Source: Chionoecetes opilio (Eukaryota > Arthropoda > Malacostraca > Decapoda > Majidae). From it: a stretch of 64,000 nt of DNA. The stretch spans positions 62,001 to 126,000 of the forward strand of contig JACEEZ010000091.1 in the NCBI GenBank assembly GCA_016584305.1. Direction: 5' to 3'. Below the pieces are notes generated by a model that worked only from the letters and a program-made list of their open reading frames with translations, did not search any database and was not told where the DNA came from. A program made the translations under genes and the position numbers. Position 1 is the first letter of the stretch. The number at the start of each line of letters is the position of its first letter. Of the stretch, positions 11,922 through 23,299 are shown piece by piece.

Positions 11922-12425
11922 GGGTACACTGGTGCAGCCATGGGGATTTGGTTCACTTGTGGTAGTTGGTTCATGTGCTTCCCTATTGTTTGTTTCTGCA
12001 TCATCAACCCTTGTGCTTCTACCACTTTTGCTATGTCGCTGATTGCTGCCTTCATTTGGTTTATTGCCCCTAAAAAATCACCTTGGTTTATTGTAGCAGT
12101 TGATGGGGTTCCTGAGTCGTGGTGGTGGTGGTGCTGGGCAGGTACTTGTTGCTGCTGTGGTGTACTATACTGGCTGTTTTGGTTGTGAGTATCATAATGT
12201 CCCCGATGTCTTCTGGTTCCTCGAATGTGGGTATACTTGCATTTCTCTATGAAACATTCCCCTCTTTGCATGGAGTTTCGACAGAGAAACTGATGATAGT
12301 CTTGACAGTCTTTTCCAAGTTTACAGCCATGTTTACTTTCAAGTCCGTGGTTGATTAGTTTTTTACAAGGCTTTGGGTGTCTAAAGTTAGGTGAGTTGAC
12401 AAGCAAGATTGTTGGGTAATATTCC
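11888..12425 (-). CDS. LINE ORF1 with CCCH-type zinc fingers (5'-truncated)
   Basis: The recognisable part has two closely spaced Cys/His clusters (CKLGKDCQDYHQFLC and CFIEKCKYTH), which suit nucleic-acid binding, then a low-complexity Gln/His stretch and a short helical segment. The open frame extends to 12595, but codons beyond about 12425 read through foldback repeat sequence and are unlikely to be native. This is probably the RNA-binding partner protein of ORF2. Confidence 0.75.
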
Positions 12426-12887
12426 AGGTTTATGGAACTATCGCCGATAGGAATTTTCGCCGAAACGCCAACCGAGAACTCTCGCCGACGTGGAAATTTC
12501 GGCGACAGTTTCACTTTTAATAGATGAAAAGGAAGAATAATGGCTATTTCATTATTGGGTATTATTTTACGATAGGACCAAACTTCCCTACACAATTGGG
12601 AGCATGGTTTTTGTTGACCTTATTGTATTCTAAGAGACATTTTCTCTAGCTTTCCGTCGCAAATCAATAGTTTCGGAGATATAGAACATTTTAGGTGGGA
12701 GGAGGAATAAGTCTCCATTTGTTTCTTCTTCTTCTTGTGACCGTTGTCGCTTAGTACTATCGCTTCAGGGTACCGTTGATTCGGGCCGCCAGTTGAAACA
12801 GGCCGCCTATAGTAGCATGCATACCCAGCAGACAGGGCAGTTTCGCGGTCGTTTTCAGAGACACCGACTATTTTTTCTTGGCCTACA

Positions 12888-15800
12888 CAGGGCCGGATTT
12901 AGACCTGTGGAGGCCCCTGGGCAGCCTCTGTGTGGGGGCCCCCTTTCATTACAAAATTTTACAAATTATGAGATGCTGGGGGGTTTGGGGATTTTTTTTG
13001 AAATTTTAGCCTTTTTAGGAGCATTTTGAAACAATCAGCATAGCTAAATTGAGAAAGTATATTAACTTTAGCAATGTATACAATAGAGAAGGGATTGATT
13101 ATAATTATCAGTCATTTATAAGCCAAGTAAGCAATAGCTACTATTTACAACACTAGTCTGAATATCTATGATGCATATCTACATTTTCCATATATCTGCA
13201 AATAAACAAATAGATTTTACAATACCAGTAGCTACCTTTAATTACAGAACTGGCAGTGGCACTTTACGAGATCTATCCCTTGCAAAGTTTTTGATCAAAT
13301 CATGGAAGTCAGCTTCTCTGAGGATGTCATATTCAATGCTCATCAAAGCTAGGTGGCTAAGCCTGTCATGACACATTGTAGTACGAAGTCTGTTTTTGAT
13401 AAATTTAATTTTACTGAAAGAACGTTCTCCAGAACAATTTGTAACCATGAGCACCAAGTACATCTGCAACATTATTTCAATATTTGGAAATGTATCTACA
13501 ACATTCTTGTATATCAACAACTTGTAAAGGAAATGTACCCTCCCTTTCTCTACATCTTCGTCTTTGAGAAATTGAGTAAAGAAGGCTGCAAACTGCACTA
13601 GTTCAACTCCAAGTGTTTGATCCAGATCATTCTTGTACTCAGCAACCAATTTCGCTGCAGCTGCTTCAATCATCGCTGCATCACAATTCAATGATTGCAG
13701 TTTATCCAAGAATCCAAAAAGTGAACAGATTTCTTCATAGGCCTTCAACCGTTGATCCAATGAACTCAGGAACTGATCAATTGCTGGAAGGAAATTCTGT
13801 ATGCGAAATGCTTCTGACTGTGAGTGATGCTTCTTCAGATCATCCATAATCCAATGGATTGAGTAGGGCATTACGTTGGCGCTTACGTGTCTGTAAATAT
13901 TCCTCGGTTCCTGACAATTATTTCCCCTTCTCATAAACATGGAAGCGATCTCGTTTTTCACGTACAAAACATTCCAAGGACTTCAACATTGCGACTGCTG
14001 TGTTCAACTCAAGTTTTAGATCTTGCAATGCGTGGCTTGTGGCATCAACTCTACCAAGAATGTCATGCCAAAAAACAGCATAAATGGCTGTCTCTAGCTT
14101 GCCCATCTTTTCAAGGAGACCGCTGGCTTCATAATGAGTTTTTCTCATCTCCTTCTCATCACTAGTCATTTTAGCAAGTGCTTCACGGATTGGGACTTAT
14201 CCTTGGACAATTGCTTTCACTGCAACAGCTCGACAGGACCATCTTGTTGTAGAAATCCTCTTTGGTACAGACACGGCCAGATTCTACATTTTTCAGTAAA
14301 TCGCTAAGAATTGCATAACGACGTGTAGAAGCTGTGAAGAACACATAAATGGCCTCAAGAAAATAAAAAAATAAGATAGCTGCTTGACAACATTCAGCTG
14401 CAGCTTTTCCAATCAGGTTTAATGAGTGACCTGCACAAGGTATCCAAACTGCATGATGATTTTTAGCTGCAACTTTGGCTTGCAGACCATTGTATCTCCC
14501 ACTCATAGATGTTGCATTATCATATGATTGCCCACGACAGTTTTGAATGTCAATATCATAGTCTGTTAGAAATTTCATCAAACCTTCAAACATTTCTTGA
14601 GCCTTGTGTCCTTGATTTGGTAAAAAAAAAAAAAAAAATCTCTACAGGTGTATCATGGCTCCATGTATCTGAAGATCAGTGTTAGTTGATCAACATGACC
14701 TTCATCAGGTGTTGAATCGAGAGAAATTGAGTAATATTTTGACAGCTTTATACGTGCAATTATTTCCTTGAGTACTTCATTGCCTATTAGTCTGATGATT
14801 TCTTCACAGATGGTTGAAGATAAATAGTTTGTATGGCCACTGCCTCGACTGGCATGATTATGTATGTGTTGCCTGAGGAAATCATCATACTCTGCCAAAA
14901 GCTCTAACAATCCTAAATAATTTCCATTATGAGGAGATCCAATTATTTCATCATCTCCTCGAAGAGCTAGGCCTCTTTCACATAAAAATTTCAACACACT
15001 AATCAGTCGTTTCAAAAGACTACACCAATACTGATCCACTTGATCCACTTGTGTTGTTAGCTTTGAGTCTACACCTCCAACTCTCATTGCACGACTTGTT
15101 ACTGACAAAACTGCTTGAATGTGATCCTTTGATTGTTCATGGACAGCAACCCTATTGGCATGTTTCCAGTCACAGAACCCATCAGATGTGAACTGAGATC
15201 TCGAAGCACCCATTAGCTTGCAATAGAAGCAGTAGACCCGCCCATTTTCTGGAGATAGACATAGCCAAGAACGCTTTGTAACTTCCCCATTTCGATTCCT
15301 TCGCTCAAACATACCTGCTGTGCATTTGCGACTGACATTTTTTGCGTCTTTTTGGATTGCTGAATTAGCTTCCAAAAATGTTGCATCACTGTGGTGGAGA
15401 CTCAGCACCTTTCTCTTTTTATTCTGTTTTTCTTTTACTTTTTGATCTATCTATGTATGTATGGATCATCCACACCTGTGGATACACAAGGAAGCACAAG
15501 GAAAAGATGCAGAGGATGTTACAAAAAGATATCACTAGGAGAAGGATACATGGTGGCCTCAAACAAAGCTAGAAGAGTTCTTCTGCAGTGCATGTGATGG
15601 TCAGCCACATCTCTGCCATGTTTCAATGAAAAATATGCCTCATACTAAGGAAAATGCATGGGAAATTGGGAAACTATTAAACATTTGGATAATTCAATTT
15701 AGCTTTTTTTTTATTTTTGTTTACGGAACTAATTTCGTGAGTTTTATGGTATTTTCTTCTACAGTTAATTACTGCTGCATTATGTAATGATTGTAATTTG

Positions 15801-16882
15801 CTTGTAAGATGAATACACCTTACAAGCTTTGTGTTACAAAGTTTTATATGCATTTTGGAAGCATGTTTTGTTATACATAATATTATCAAGATTATCAATG
15901 CATCTAATTTCAATGTTTAATTTTTTCTTTATATGCAAGGAATGCATTCGCATGTTTTATTTGATAACTGCTTTATTTTCATATTGATTATAATGCTTAT
16001 AGGATCACATTATCATATGAAAACATAATTAAAAAGAAAATTTGATGAACAAGGAAAAAGGATTTTTGGGCTAATCATAATTAACTAATTTACACAATTA
16101 TGAGTATTTTTTATTACCTGATATCGTTGCAAGACATTTATAGCCATAATAAATACAAATGTACATAAAAATTGGCTATGTACTCATGTTTGCAAAAGTT
16201 TTTAAAAGGTTATTCGGGCCACGGATGTACCAATTCGCAAAGAAGGAAAGATCTGCTCGGTACACCGGTGGCCCAATACGCAGTTAATGTGTTAAAATCC
16301 CACTGTAGTGATCATCCATACGATGATACGACGCCACTTTTATGTAAACAAACACTTACTTCATTCTGTGATATATGAGTTCACTTTCATTACTTCATTT
16401 CATCACGTAGACATATTTCAGTATTCTGTGCCTTACTAGCACACTCTTTGTGTATTCATGGACACCAGAAATCATTAATTGGTAGCGAAATATTACATCG
16501 AAAATGAAAAAAATACTAAAAAACTCACCTCAATCAGCCACGGGTCTCTCATTAAACCCCTTAATCAGCTGAGTGTGCCCGTTTTCCCTAATATCTGTTA
16601 GAGGGAGACCATTCTAAACCTAGAAATGTGGCCATGGGCAATCAAGTAACTACCGCTTTAGGCAGTTGAATATAAGATAAATTATTAATTTGATTATAAA
16701 TTAAGGCCTCTTGATTAAAAAATATTTATTATATAAATATACAAGGAAGTATTAAGTAAATAGATAAATAAGAACAAAAATTATAATATGTGGAGACCCC
16801 AGGCCCCAGTTTGGCAGATTGCCCCATTTTGTGGGGGCCCCTGGGCAGCTGCCCACTATGCCCACTCCTAAATCCGGCCCTG
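12888..16882 (-). mobile_element. hAT DNA transposon, 3,995 bp, with 8-bp target-site duplication
   Basis: The ends are CAGGGCCGGATTTA and TAAATCCGGCCCTG. They are flanked by the identical octamer GGCCTACA at 12880-12887 and 16883-16890. Eight-base duplications and CAGGG ends are hallmarks of hAT elements. The encoded transposase is on the minus strand and broken. The non-coding part 15600-16800 is AT-rich with no further gene. Confidence 0.95.
13242..15408 (-). pseudogene. hAT transposase (ZMYM1/TTF-type zinc finger family), broken
   Basis: The pieces in order are 15408-14653, 14593-14183, 14169-13918 and 13967-13242. The first has a TTF-type zinc finger (VYCFYCKLMG, FSDW-like GFCDWKHANRVAVHEQSKDH) and the start of the RNase-H-like core (YYSISLDSTPDEGHVDQLTL). 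The second has SYDNATSMSGRYNGLQAK and WIPCAGHSLNLIG. The last has the C-terminal dimerisation block NCSGERSFSKIKFIKNRLR. Frames break at a 16-A run near 14623-14638 and near 14180 and 13940. Inactive as written; whether the A-run is biological or a read error is unclear. Confidence 0.9.
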
Positions 16883-16965
16883 GGCCTACAATAGGGGCTT
16901 GTTCTAATGGAGATAGTTTTATTTTGCGCAAACCCATAAAAAAAAAAAAAAGGTATAGCCTACTT

Positions 16966-17140
16966 TGTGGTTAAGGTTAGGTTAGGTTTCATTAAAACCT
17001 TTAAGGTTAGGTTAGGTTTCATTAAAACCTATAAGGTTAGGTTAGGTTTCATTAAAACTTATAAGGTTAGGTTAGGTTTCATTAAAACCTATAAGGTTAG
17101 GTTAGGTTTCATTAAAACCTATAAGGTTAGGTTAAGTTTA
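16966..17140. repeat. Tandem AGGTTAGGTTTCATTAAAAC repeat, about five units
   Basis: The roughly 30 bp unit TTCATTAAAACCTATAAGG plus TTAGGTTAGG sits in the loop of the foldback element. The same unit fills the loop of the copy at 44140-44420. Confidence 0.9.
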
Positions 17141-17466
17141 ATTTTTTTCATTTTTTTCATTTTTTTCATTTTTTTCATTTTTTTTTTTTGCGCAAAATAA
17201 AACTATCTCCGTTAGAACAAGCACCTATTGTAGGCCAAGAAAAAATAGTCAGTGTCTCTGAAAACTACCGCGAAACTCTCGTCCAGTATGCATTTAATAT
17301 AGGCGGCCTGATTCAACTGGCGGCCCGAATCAACTGTATCCATCGCTTCATAGGTCCTCTTCCACTTCGTCTCCTTCGTTAACAAAACTTGTTAACTCTT
17401 CCCCTGTTTATTTCACCTGGGAAAGACATTTTGATCAGTTTTCAGTCCTTTGATTATCATCCTAAT

Positions 17467-18336
17467 TCATTGTTTCTTTTGTGTTCTTATCTCCCAGCAC
17501 TGCGTTAGGGACACTTTGGTGAGGTTTACAATACTTTCAGTTTCCTTTCTGTCCCCATACAGCCCTAACACCGTACACAGGGCCCCGTCTTTCTGCTCTA
17601 GCCTCCTGTCCCACTCCTTTCTGCCTAGGACTGTTACTATTGACGCTATAAGCCTTTCCCTCTGACTCCCATACTTGTTGTATTCCACAATGACATGTTC
17701 TACGGTTTCTTTCTCTCCTACCCTGCAGCTACAATTCTGGTTCTCCAGTTCCCTGTTCCTTCCGTTGACTTCCAAGGTGCCTGTTCTTGCTTTGTAGAGT
17801 AACTTACTCCCCCAGTCTCCTACATGCCAGGTCACCCCCTCTGGTTTCGGTTTCCTCCTGTACCACTGCAACGTTGATTTCCTGGCCATTCCCTCCTGCC
17901 ATTTAACTAGCCCATTTTTCTCAATTTTCTTTTTGATATCTCTTATCTCCATCTTGTTCCATTCCTCTCCCACAGTTTCTCTCCTTTTCCATCTCTAGTT
18001 CCTTCTTCCAGGTGGAACTTGATCTATTTTCCTGGGATATTTTCTTTGTCCCATCTATCTTCACTAAGTTTCAATTTTATTGGGGAACACCAGTTTTCCT
18101 TTAATTATCCTTTCCCTGAAGGTCCTCCATCCCATGTCTCCCCTTATGGCCTCTACAGCAGTGCTCTTACAAGCTCCTAGTCCCCATCTGCCTACTATGT
18201 TCTGAGCCTTTTCCAAGTGCATGATGTCTCCTTCCCTGTACTGAGTCACTTCTGACCCATACAGACAATAGGGTACAGCCACCCCCTTCCATAAACTCCT
18301 GCCTACCTCATATTTATTAATGACTGTTACCACCAT
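17467..18336 (-). pseudogene. LINE C-terminal region (thumb and Cys-rich end), frameshifted
   Basis: The pieces are 18336-18064 (INKYEVGRSLWKGVAVPYCL, a typical post-RT segment) and 17973-17467 with CSCRVGEKETVEHVIVEYNK. The latter is the CxxC...H-type end found in many LINE ORF2 proteins. Confidence 0.85.
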
Positions 18337-18367
18337 TTATAATCATGCCTGTCATCCTCCTTGCCTT

Positions 18368-19201
18368 CGAAACAAGTCACTCCGGCCCTGGTCACTCCGG
18401 CCCCTAGTTTCTCCGGCCCTAGTCACTCCGGCCTCTCAGAGGTTCAACCCAAGTCACGGCGGCCTCCCAGACCAGGACCCAGAGCTGAGTGTACGTGTCT
18501 GCGTGTTCGACCCCATGAAGTGTGTACATTTTTAAAGTTAATCTAGATATTTAAAAAGAAATTTATGCTTCTACTTTATTTCATACAAATAAATACAAAA
18601 AAATATATGTACGTTAAAAATATTATAACCACTGGATTTGATCCTGGATTTATTTACGTACAACAAGTAGATTGAACCTGTAATAACACGGGGATAGATA
18701 GTGGTATGCTCCCATCACAGGATTTGATACCTGGGATGTTTCTGATGAACTTATGACCCTGTTTGTCTCTAAGCTCAAATGTTAAACATAAACACTAACT
18801 GGCGGCGATCTTAGTGTAGGTCGCCACTCGGTTGATATCTTGGTAATTTGTTCATTTATAGCCATAATATGACACAGATGAAGACACAAAATGACACAGA
18901 CTCTCCAGATAGCCTCTTCTAACTTTCCTGAAATTATGGATGTAGAAATATGTAAGTATGAACGCCACCAGACGTCTGTACATAAAAAAAAAACGTTGTC
19001 CTGATGACTTTCGTGTTATCTACGATACGTAATAGATTAATGAAGTGAAAGCCTATTACTATGTTCCTTATAGCCAATCTAAAGTACTAGTGTTGGTGTG
19101 TGGCAGCATTGCAGAATAAACAATGTCACTTTCCACCAACAGCTTCATATTTTATTGGCGGCCGGAGTGACCAGGGTGGGGGGCCGGAGTGACTTGAAAT
19201 T
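18368..19201. mobile_element. 834 bp TIR element inserted in the LINE, 8-bp TSD
   Basis: CAAGTCACTCCGGCC at 18373 is mirrored exactly by GGCCGGAGTGACTTG ending at 19195. The octamer CTTGCCTT flanks both sides (18360-18367 and 19202-19209). Removing the element and one octamer restores the LINE reading EGKARRMTGM. Eight-base duplication suggests a hAT-like origin. It carries a copy of the dispersed repeat at 18798-19030. Confidence 0.88.
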
Positions 19202-19800
19202 CTTGCCTTGCCTTCATTAACTTTCCTCTGCTTTTCACTGCCTATCCCTTCCTTGTTTACTTCCATTCCTAGGTATACATACTTTTCTACTACTTCTAGG
19301 ACATTATTCTGAAGCACCCACTGACTCCTACCTTCACTGTTAAACTCCATGACTTTACATTTCCTTTCACTAAACTTCAGGTCCCATTCCATTCCGTATG
19401 TGTTTGTTATGTGTAAAATTTCCTCCATTTCATCCTTACTTTCTGCCATCAGTACTACATCATCAGCATAGGCCAGACATATCCTAACTTCTCTCCTCCA
19501 ATTGCTACTCCTTTACTTGACTTCCTGATTCTCACGATCAGTTCCTCTAAATACAGGTTAAATAATGTTGGGGACATGACACATCCTTGTCTAACTCCTA
19601 TATTATTTTCCATCCAGCCAGTTGTAATGTCACCTAGGGTAAATTTTACTTCGTTCCCTTCATACATGCTGTTTATTACGTCCACCACCTTTGTATCTAC
19701 TCCAATGTGTCTCAGTAATCTTATTAGCTTTCCTCTATTTACTGTGTCGTACGCCTTTTCGATATCTATAAATACTAAGTAAAGCTCTTTCTTCTGGTGC
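19126..19800 (-). pseudogene. LINE reverse transcriptase, catalytic part, frameshifted
   Basis: Two pieces follow the main frame: 19688-19455 with IGVRQGCVMSPTLFNLYLEE and 19449-19202 with ADDVVLMAESKDEMEEIL split across the frameshift near 19452. These are RT motifs B and C. The real sequence ends at NEGKA (about 19202), where the TIR element is inserted. Confidence 0.85.
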
Positions 19801-19817
19801 TTGTTTCTTTCAATAAT

Positions 19818-21749
19818 TTATTTTACTGTAAATATATTTTCCATTCCACCTCTGCCTTTCCTGAACCCACTTTGCTCCTCTCCTAACATCTTGTTTTCCT
19901 CTATCCACAATTTCAACTTCTCTTTAATCATTCCAAAAACCTTGGCTAGTATGTTCATGACAGCTATGGGCCTATAATTGGCTATGTCCTCCTTATCTTT
20001 TCCTCCTCCTTTGTGTATTAGGGTCACTCTACTCTTTTTCCAGTCCTGTGGCACGCAGCCTTGCTCCAGCACTGTGTCACAAATGTTATATATTGCCTGT
20101 TTTACCATTTCTCCTCCATATTTAACAAACTCCCCTATGAGTCCATCTGTCCCTGCAGCTTTGCCGTTCTTCAAAGCTTTCAGTACCTTTTCTACCTCTC
20201 CAAGCTCAATTACTGTTTCCTCCATTTCTCTCTTGTCACTGTAGATCATAATGTTTTCCATTCCCTCTACTTCCATGTTCTTTCTAATTACTTTACTCCA
20301 GTACCCTTCTATTACTGATTTTATTTCATCCTCCTCAGTATCTCTTCCCTCTATTTTCAGTTTAACTTCCGGGTTAATCTCTCGTCCACCGAGGTTTCTC
20401 TTTAATCTTTTCCATCCTTCCTTTTCCCTCTCTCCTCGAGGTAAACTGTTTAGTTTCTTTGCCTGCTGTTCCTCCCATGTAGCTATCTTTTTACTAATTA
20501 ATATCTGTGCTACTTTTTTCGCATTCTTATATTGAGCCCATGCTTTCTCCCATTCTTGACTATATTGGTCTCCTTCTTTTTCTATCAATTTCCTTAATTT
20601 CCTCTGCCTTCTATTTTCATTTTTCCTGTTTCTTATTGCTTGTTCTACCTCTTTATCCCACCATCCTTTTAGTCTAATTGCTCCCCCTGTCTTGTATTTC
20701 TTCACTTCTATGGTATTTTTTGCCTCCTGCATCATTACCGTTTTAACGTCCGGCTCCCACTCTTCCATAGTTCTATTACCCTTCTCAGTTTCTCTACTCA
20801 ACTTCTCATCAAGTTTTTGGCTGTACTCTTCCCAGTCAGCATCTAGTATCCTCCATTTAGTCCTCCACTCTGTCTTCGCAACTTGCACTTTCGACCTATC
20901 TTTTCCACACGACACTCCTATCATGATGTGGTCTGAAATATCTATCTCCTCATTCTTCCATATCGTGCACTTACGTATCTCTATTTCTGTGTTTACGATT
21001 ATGAAATATATTGCTGATTCTGCTCCTCTATCTCTCCACGTCACTGGATCTTCTAACTCCCAACTCTTAATTGTTAGATTGGCCTTTTCTGTAAAATCCA
21101 AAAGCATCTGTCCATTGATGTTTACTGGTGCACTATTTAGACCTATGTGTCCATTGAAATCACCCATCAGTATCCATTTTCTTTTTCCAACTCTCCTGCT
21201 TATTTCCATTAGTGCATCATAAAGTTTTCTGTTTTCTGCCCGGTTTACAACACCTTCAACACACATGTACACCACAGTCACCCACCATTCTTCCTTCCCA
21301 TCTGTGATCCTGACTGTGATTATGTCTCCCTTGTTGTATCCTAGCTTATCTACTGTTTCCTTCTGCAGGTGCACCTCTGATATCTTCCTTCCTGCCTTCT
21401 CCCTCACAAGAACTCCAACACCTCCTCCCTTCTTCTCACCTGTTTTCCTTTCTCTTCCTATGCCTAACCATCCACCTTCCTGCCATTTTATCTGATCATG
21501 CCATCCTGTTTCTCCTACTCCAACTACATCATATAATTTCGACTCATGCAACAAGATTCTCCACTTCCCTTCATTCCATCCTTTGGTGTTCAGGAAGGCA
21601 AATAGCATCTGTCCTCTTCGGTCCTCTAGCGATTCTTCTTTCTTCTTCTCCCTGTACTGCGCCCACTCCACGACGTTCCAGCCAGTCCATCTCTTCCCCA
21701 GGTAGGACAGGTGCACTCCGTCCCTCGCCCACACTTCTCTCCAGCTCAT
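19818..21749 (-). CDS. LINE endonuclease and N-terminal half of reverse transcriptase
   Basis: A 643-codon frame begins within an esterase-like ARDGVHLSYLGKRW block and runs straight into the AP endonuclease (VGVGETGWHD, WILMGDFNGHIG, EIDISDHIMIG). It then enters the RT fingers (GKAAGTDGLIGEFVKYGG, VTLIHKGGGKDKEDIANYRP, GEEQSGFRKGRGGMENIFTV). It stops by frameshift at a position where RT should continue. The joined esterase-endonuclease reading frame is unusual. Confidence 0.9.
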   Translation of the reverse strand: MSWREVWARDGVHLSYLGKRWTGWNVVEWAQYREKKKEESLEDRRGQMLFAFLNTKGWNEGKWRILLHESKLYDVVGVGETGWHDQIKWQEGGWLGIGRERKTGEKKGGGVGVLVREKAGRKISEVHLQKETVDKLGYNKGDIITVRITDGKEEWWVTVVYMCVEGVVNRAENRKLYDALMEISRRVGKRKWILMGDFNGHIGLNSAPVNINGQMLLDFTEKANLTIKSWELEDPVTWRDRGAESAIYFIIVNTEIEIRKCTIWKNEEIDISDHIMIGVSCGKDRSKVQVAKTEWRTKWRILDADWEEYSQKLDEKLSRETEKGNRTMEEWEPDVKTVMMQEAKNTIEVKKYKTGGAIRLKGWWDKEVEQAIRNRKNENRRQRKLRKLIEKEGDQYSQEWEKAWAQYKNAKKVAQILISKKIATWEEQQAKKLNSLPRGEREKEGWKRLKRNLGGREINPEVKLKIEGRDTEEDEIKSVIEGYWSKVIRKNMEVEGMENIMIYSDKREMEETVIELGEVEKVLKALKNGKAAGTDGLIGEFVKYGGEMVKQAIYNICDTVLEQGCVPQDWKKSRVTLIHKGGGKDKEDIANYRPIAVMNILAKVFGMIKEKLKLWIEENKMLGEEQSGFRKGRGGMENIFTVK

Positions 21750-22107
21750 CTGCTCCCACAGCTGCAGGCCGACACATCTCTACTCCCCCATCTTACGTAT
21801 GCACTCTGCATTCAGCCACTTCCTTTTCTTGTCGTACTTTGTTCCTTCTTTTTCTAGTCTCCTCGGTATCGACATCACGAGCACATTTTCACCAACTTGT
21901 CTTGGCAAGTCGCACGATTTCTTTCATGGCCTCCAAAGTTCTCAACTCTCCCACTTCCATCAGTCCGTTTCCACCGCCTTTCACCACCACCAAGTCGTCG
22001 GGTTTCATCTCCTCCAGGTGCTCCTTCACCAGTTTACAAAATGCCTCCCTCTTCCTCTTCTTGTGACCTGCATCACTTTTGTTTCGGAGGAAGTTTTCCG
22101 TGCGCAC
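21571..22107 (-). pseudogene. LINE N-terminal SGNH-esterase-like region, frameshifted
   Basis: The reading starts FLRNKSDAGHKKRKREAFCK and includes DLVVVKGGGNGLMEVGELR, comparable to the SGNH block with GGND. VLVMSIPRR follows in another frame, then the DGVHLS block at the head of the next open frame. ORF1-type esterases of CR1 elements show the same order. The GDS block that should precede is absent, so the 5' end is truncated. The assignment rests on two short motifs. Confidence 0.55.
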
Positions 22108-22300
22108 CCGTGGGTAGGTTAATATCGGGATTTGGTATTTTATTAAACTTTTTTATTATTGGACCCAGTTAGGAGGTTAAAGGTTAGGTTAGGTTAGGTA
22201 AGGTAAGGTACCCACGGGTGCGCACGGAAAACTTATTCAGAAACAAAAGCGATGCAGGTCACAAGAAGAGGAAGAGGGAGGCATTTTGTAAACAAGGAGA
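22010..22300. repeat. Hairpin: inverted duplication of the LINE 5' region
   Basis: CCGTGCGCACCCGTGGGTA (about 22099-22117) is mirrored by CCCACGGGTGCGCACGG at 22211-22227, and the match extends through GGTCACAAGAAGAGGAAGAG. The loop of about 90 bp contains AGGTTAGG repeats. Confidence 0.85.
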
Positions 22301-23092
22301 TGTATTCCTCCTCCCACCTAAAATGTTCTATACCTCCGAAACTATTGATTTGCGACGGAAAGCTCAAAGAGAAAATGTCTCTTAGATTACAATAAGGTAA
22401 ACAAAACCCATGCTCCCAATTGTGTAGGGAAGTTTGGTCCTATCGTAAAAATTTACCCATTATTGGACACCGCATTTTATGCTTGTCCCAAAACACTAAA
22501 ACTGCAGTTTGACATTGGTAACGTAACCTGACCTAACTGTGGGGGTTGTGCCCCCCCAGACCCCACGCTCGTTCACTAACCTAACCTGAACATTGGTTAA
22601 CTAACCGACATAACATAACCTAACTGTTCAAGCTATTGCTGGTATTTAATCCCTGAATGTAGAAACACTGGTAACTGTCAATTAAATGTATAATATATAG
22701 GGTGCTGTAATATGAAGATCAAGCACTGGAACTGTCGTCGAAAATAGGAAGGTAAAATTCTAGTGTCCTTTCCCGCCCTTACTAGTGGGTTTTTTCCTCC
22801 AGACCTTCACAGATCCCTTCAGATACCTCTTAAACGAAATAATAAAATGGGGGTGAGATGCCCCCTTCAACCCCCCTAAATGACCCCTGGAGGCCCCTGG
22901 TCCCCCCAAAAGAATATTACTAACCTATCCTTACTAATAACCTCCTAGCAAGACCTAAGGGAGGTTCGGTTAGGTTAGTGATTATTTTTTGGGGGGTATC
23001 GCTAGGAGGTTATTAGTGAGGTTAGGTTAGATTAGTAATATTAACCATATATTTTTAAGGGGTCCAGGGGGGTCGTTTAGGGCAGAGGTTCT

Positions 23093-23247
23093 CAAACTCT
23101 TTGGCCTGCGACCCCTCCAAATAATTTTGAAAGTCTTGCGACCCCTCCTACCCTTACCAAAGCATTTCTGACAATCTGACACATTTACATTCTCTGTCTT
23201 TTTTCTCTCTCTTACACACACACACACACGCGCGCACACACACACGC

Positions 23248-23299
<52 letters not shown>

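Larger units (their letters stand above)
8811..12425 (-). mobile_element. Non-LTR retrotransposon (LINE), nearly full length
   Basis: This minus-strand element has ORF1 (CCCH zinc fingers), ORF2 (endonuclease and reverse transcriptase) and a 3' tail of short TTAC repeats at 8811-8838 on the plus strand. Tails of short tandem repeats and this two-ORF layout are typical of the CR1/L2 group. The 5' end appears cut at about 12425, where foldback sequence begins. Confidence 0.9.
17350..22245 (-). mobile_element. Non-LTR retrotransposon with esterase, endonuclease and RT, degenerate
   Basis: The coding pieces run from 22107 down to 17467 on the minus strand and are interrupted by a TIR element at 18368-19201. 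The 3' boundary is set by the point where the foldback right arm stops matching (about 17350). The 5' part (22010-22117) has an inverted duplicate at 22208-22300. Clade is not assigned. Confidence 0.85.

Noticed and set aside
12426..12595. N-terminal extension of LINE ORF1 up to the Met at 12595
   Set aside because: These codons translate the foldback element arm (GGAACTATCGCCG family) and not LINE sequence.
16966..17200. Repetitive RLGFIKT protein frame
   Set aside because: Translation of the AGGTTAGGTTTCATTAAAAC tandem repeat.
20692..21222. 176-codon plus-strand frame
   Set aside because: It is the antisense shadow of the LINE endonuclease frame on the minus strand.
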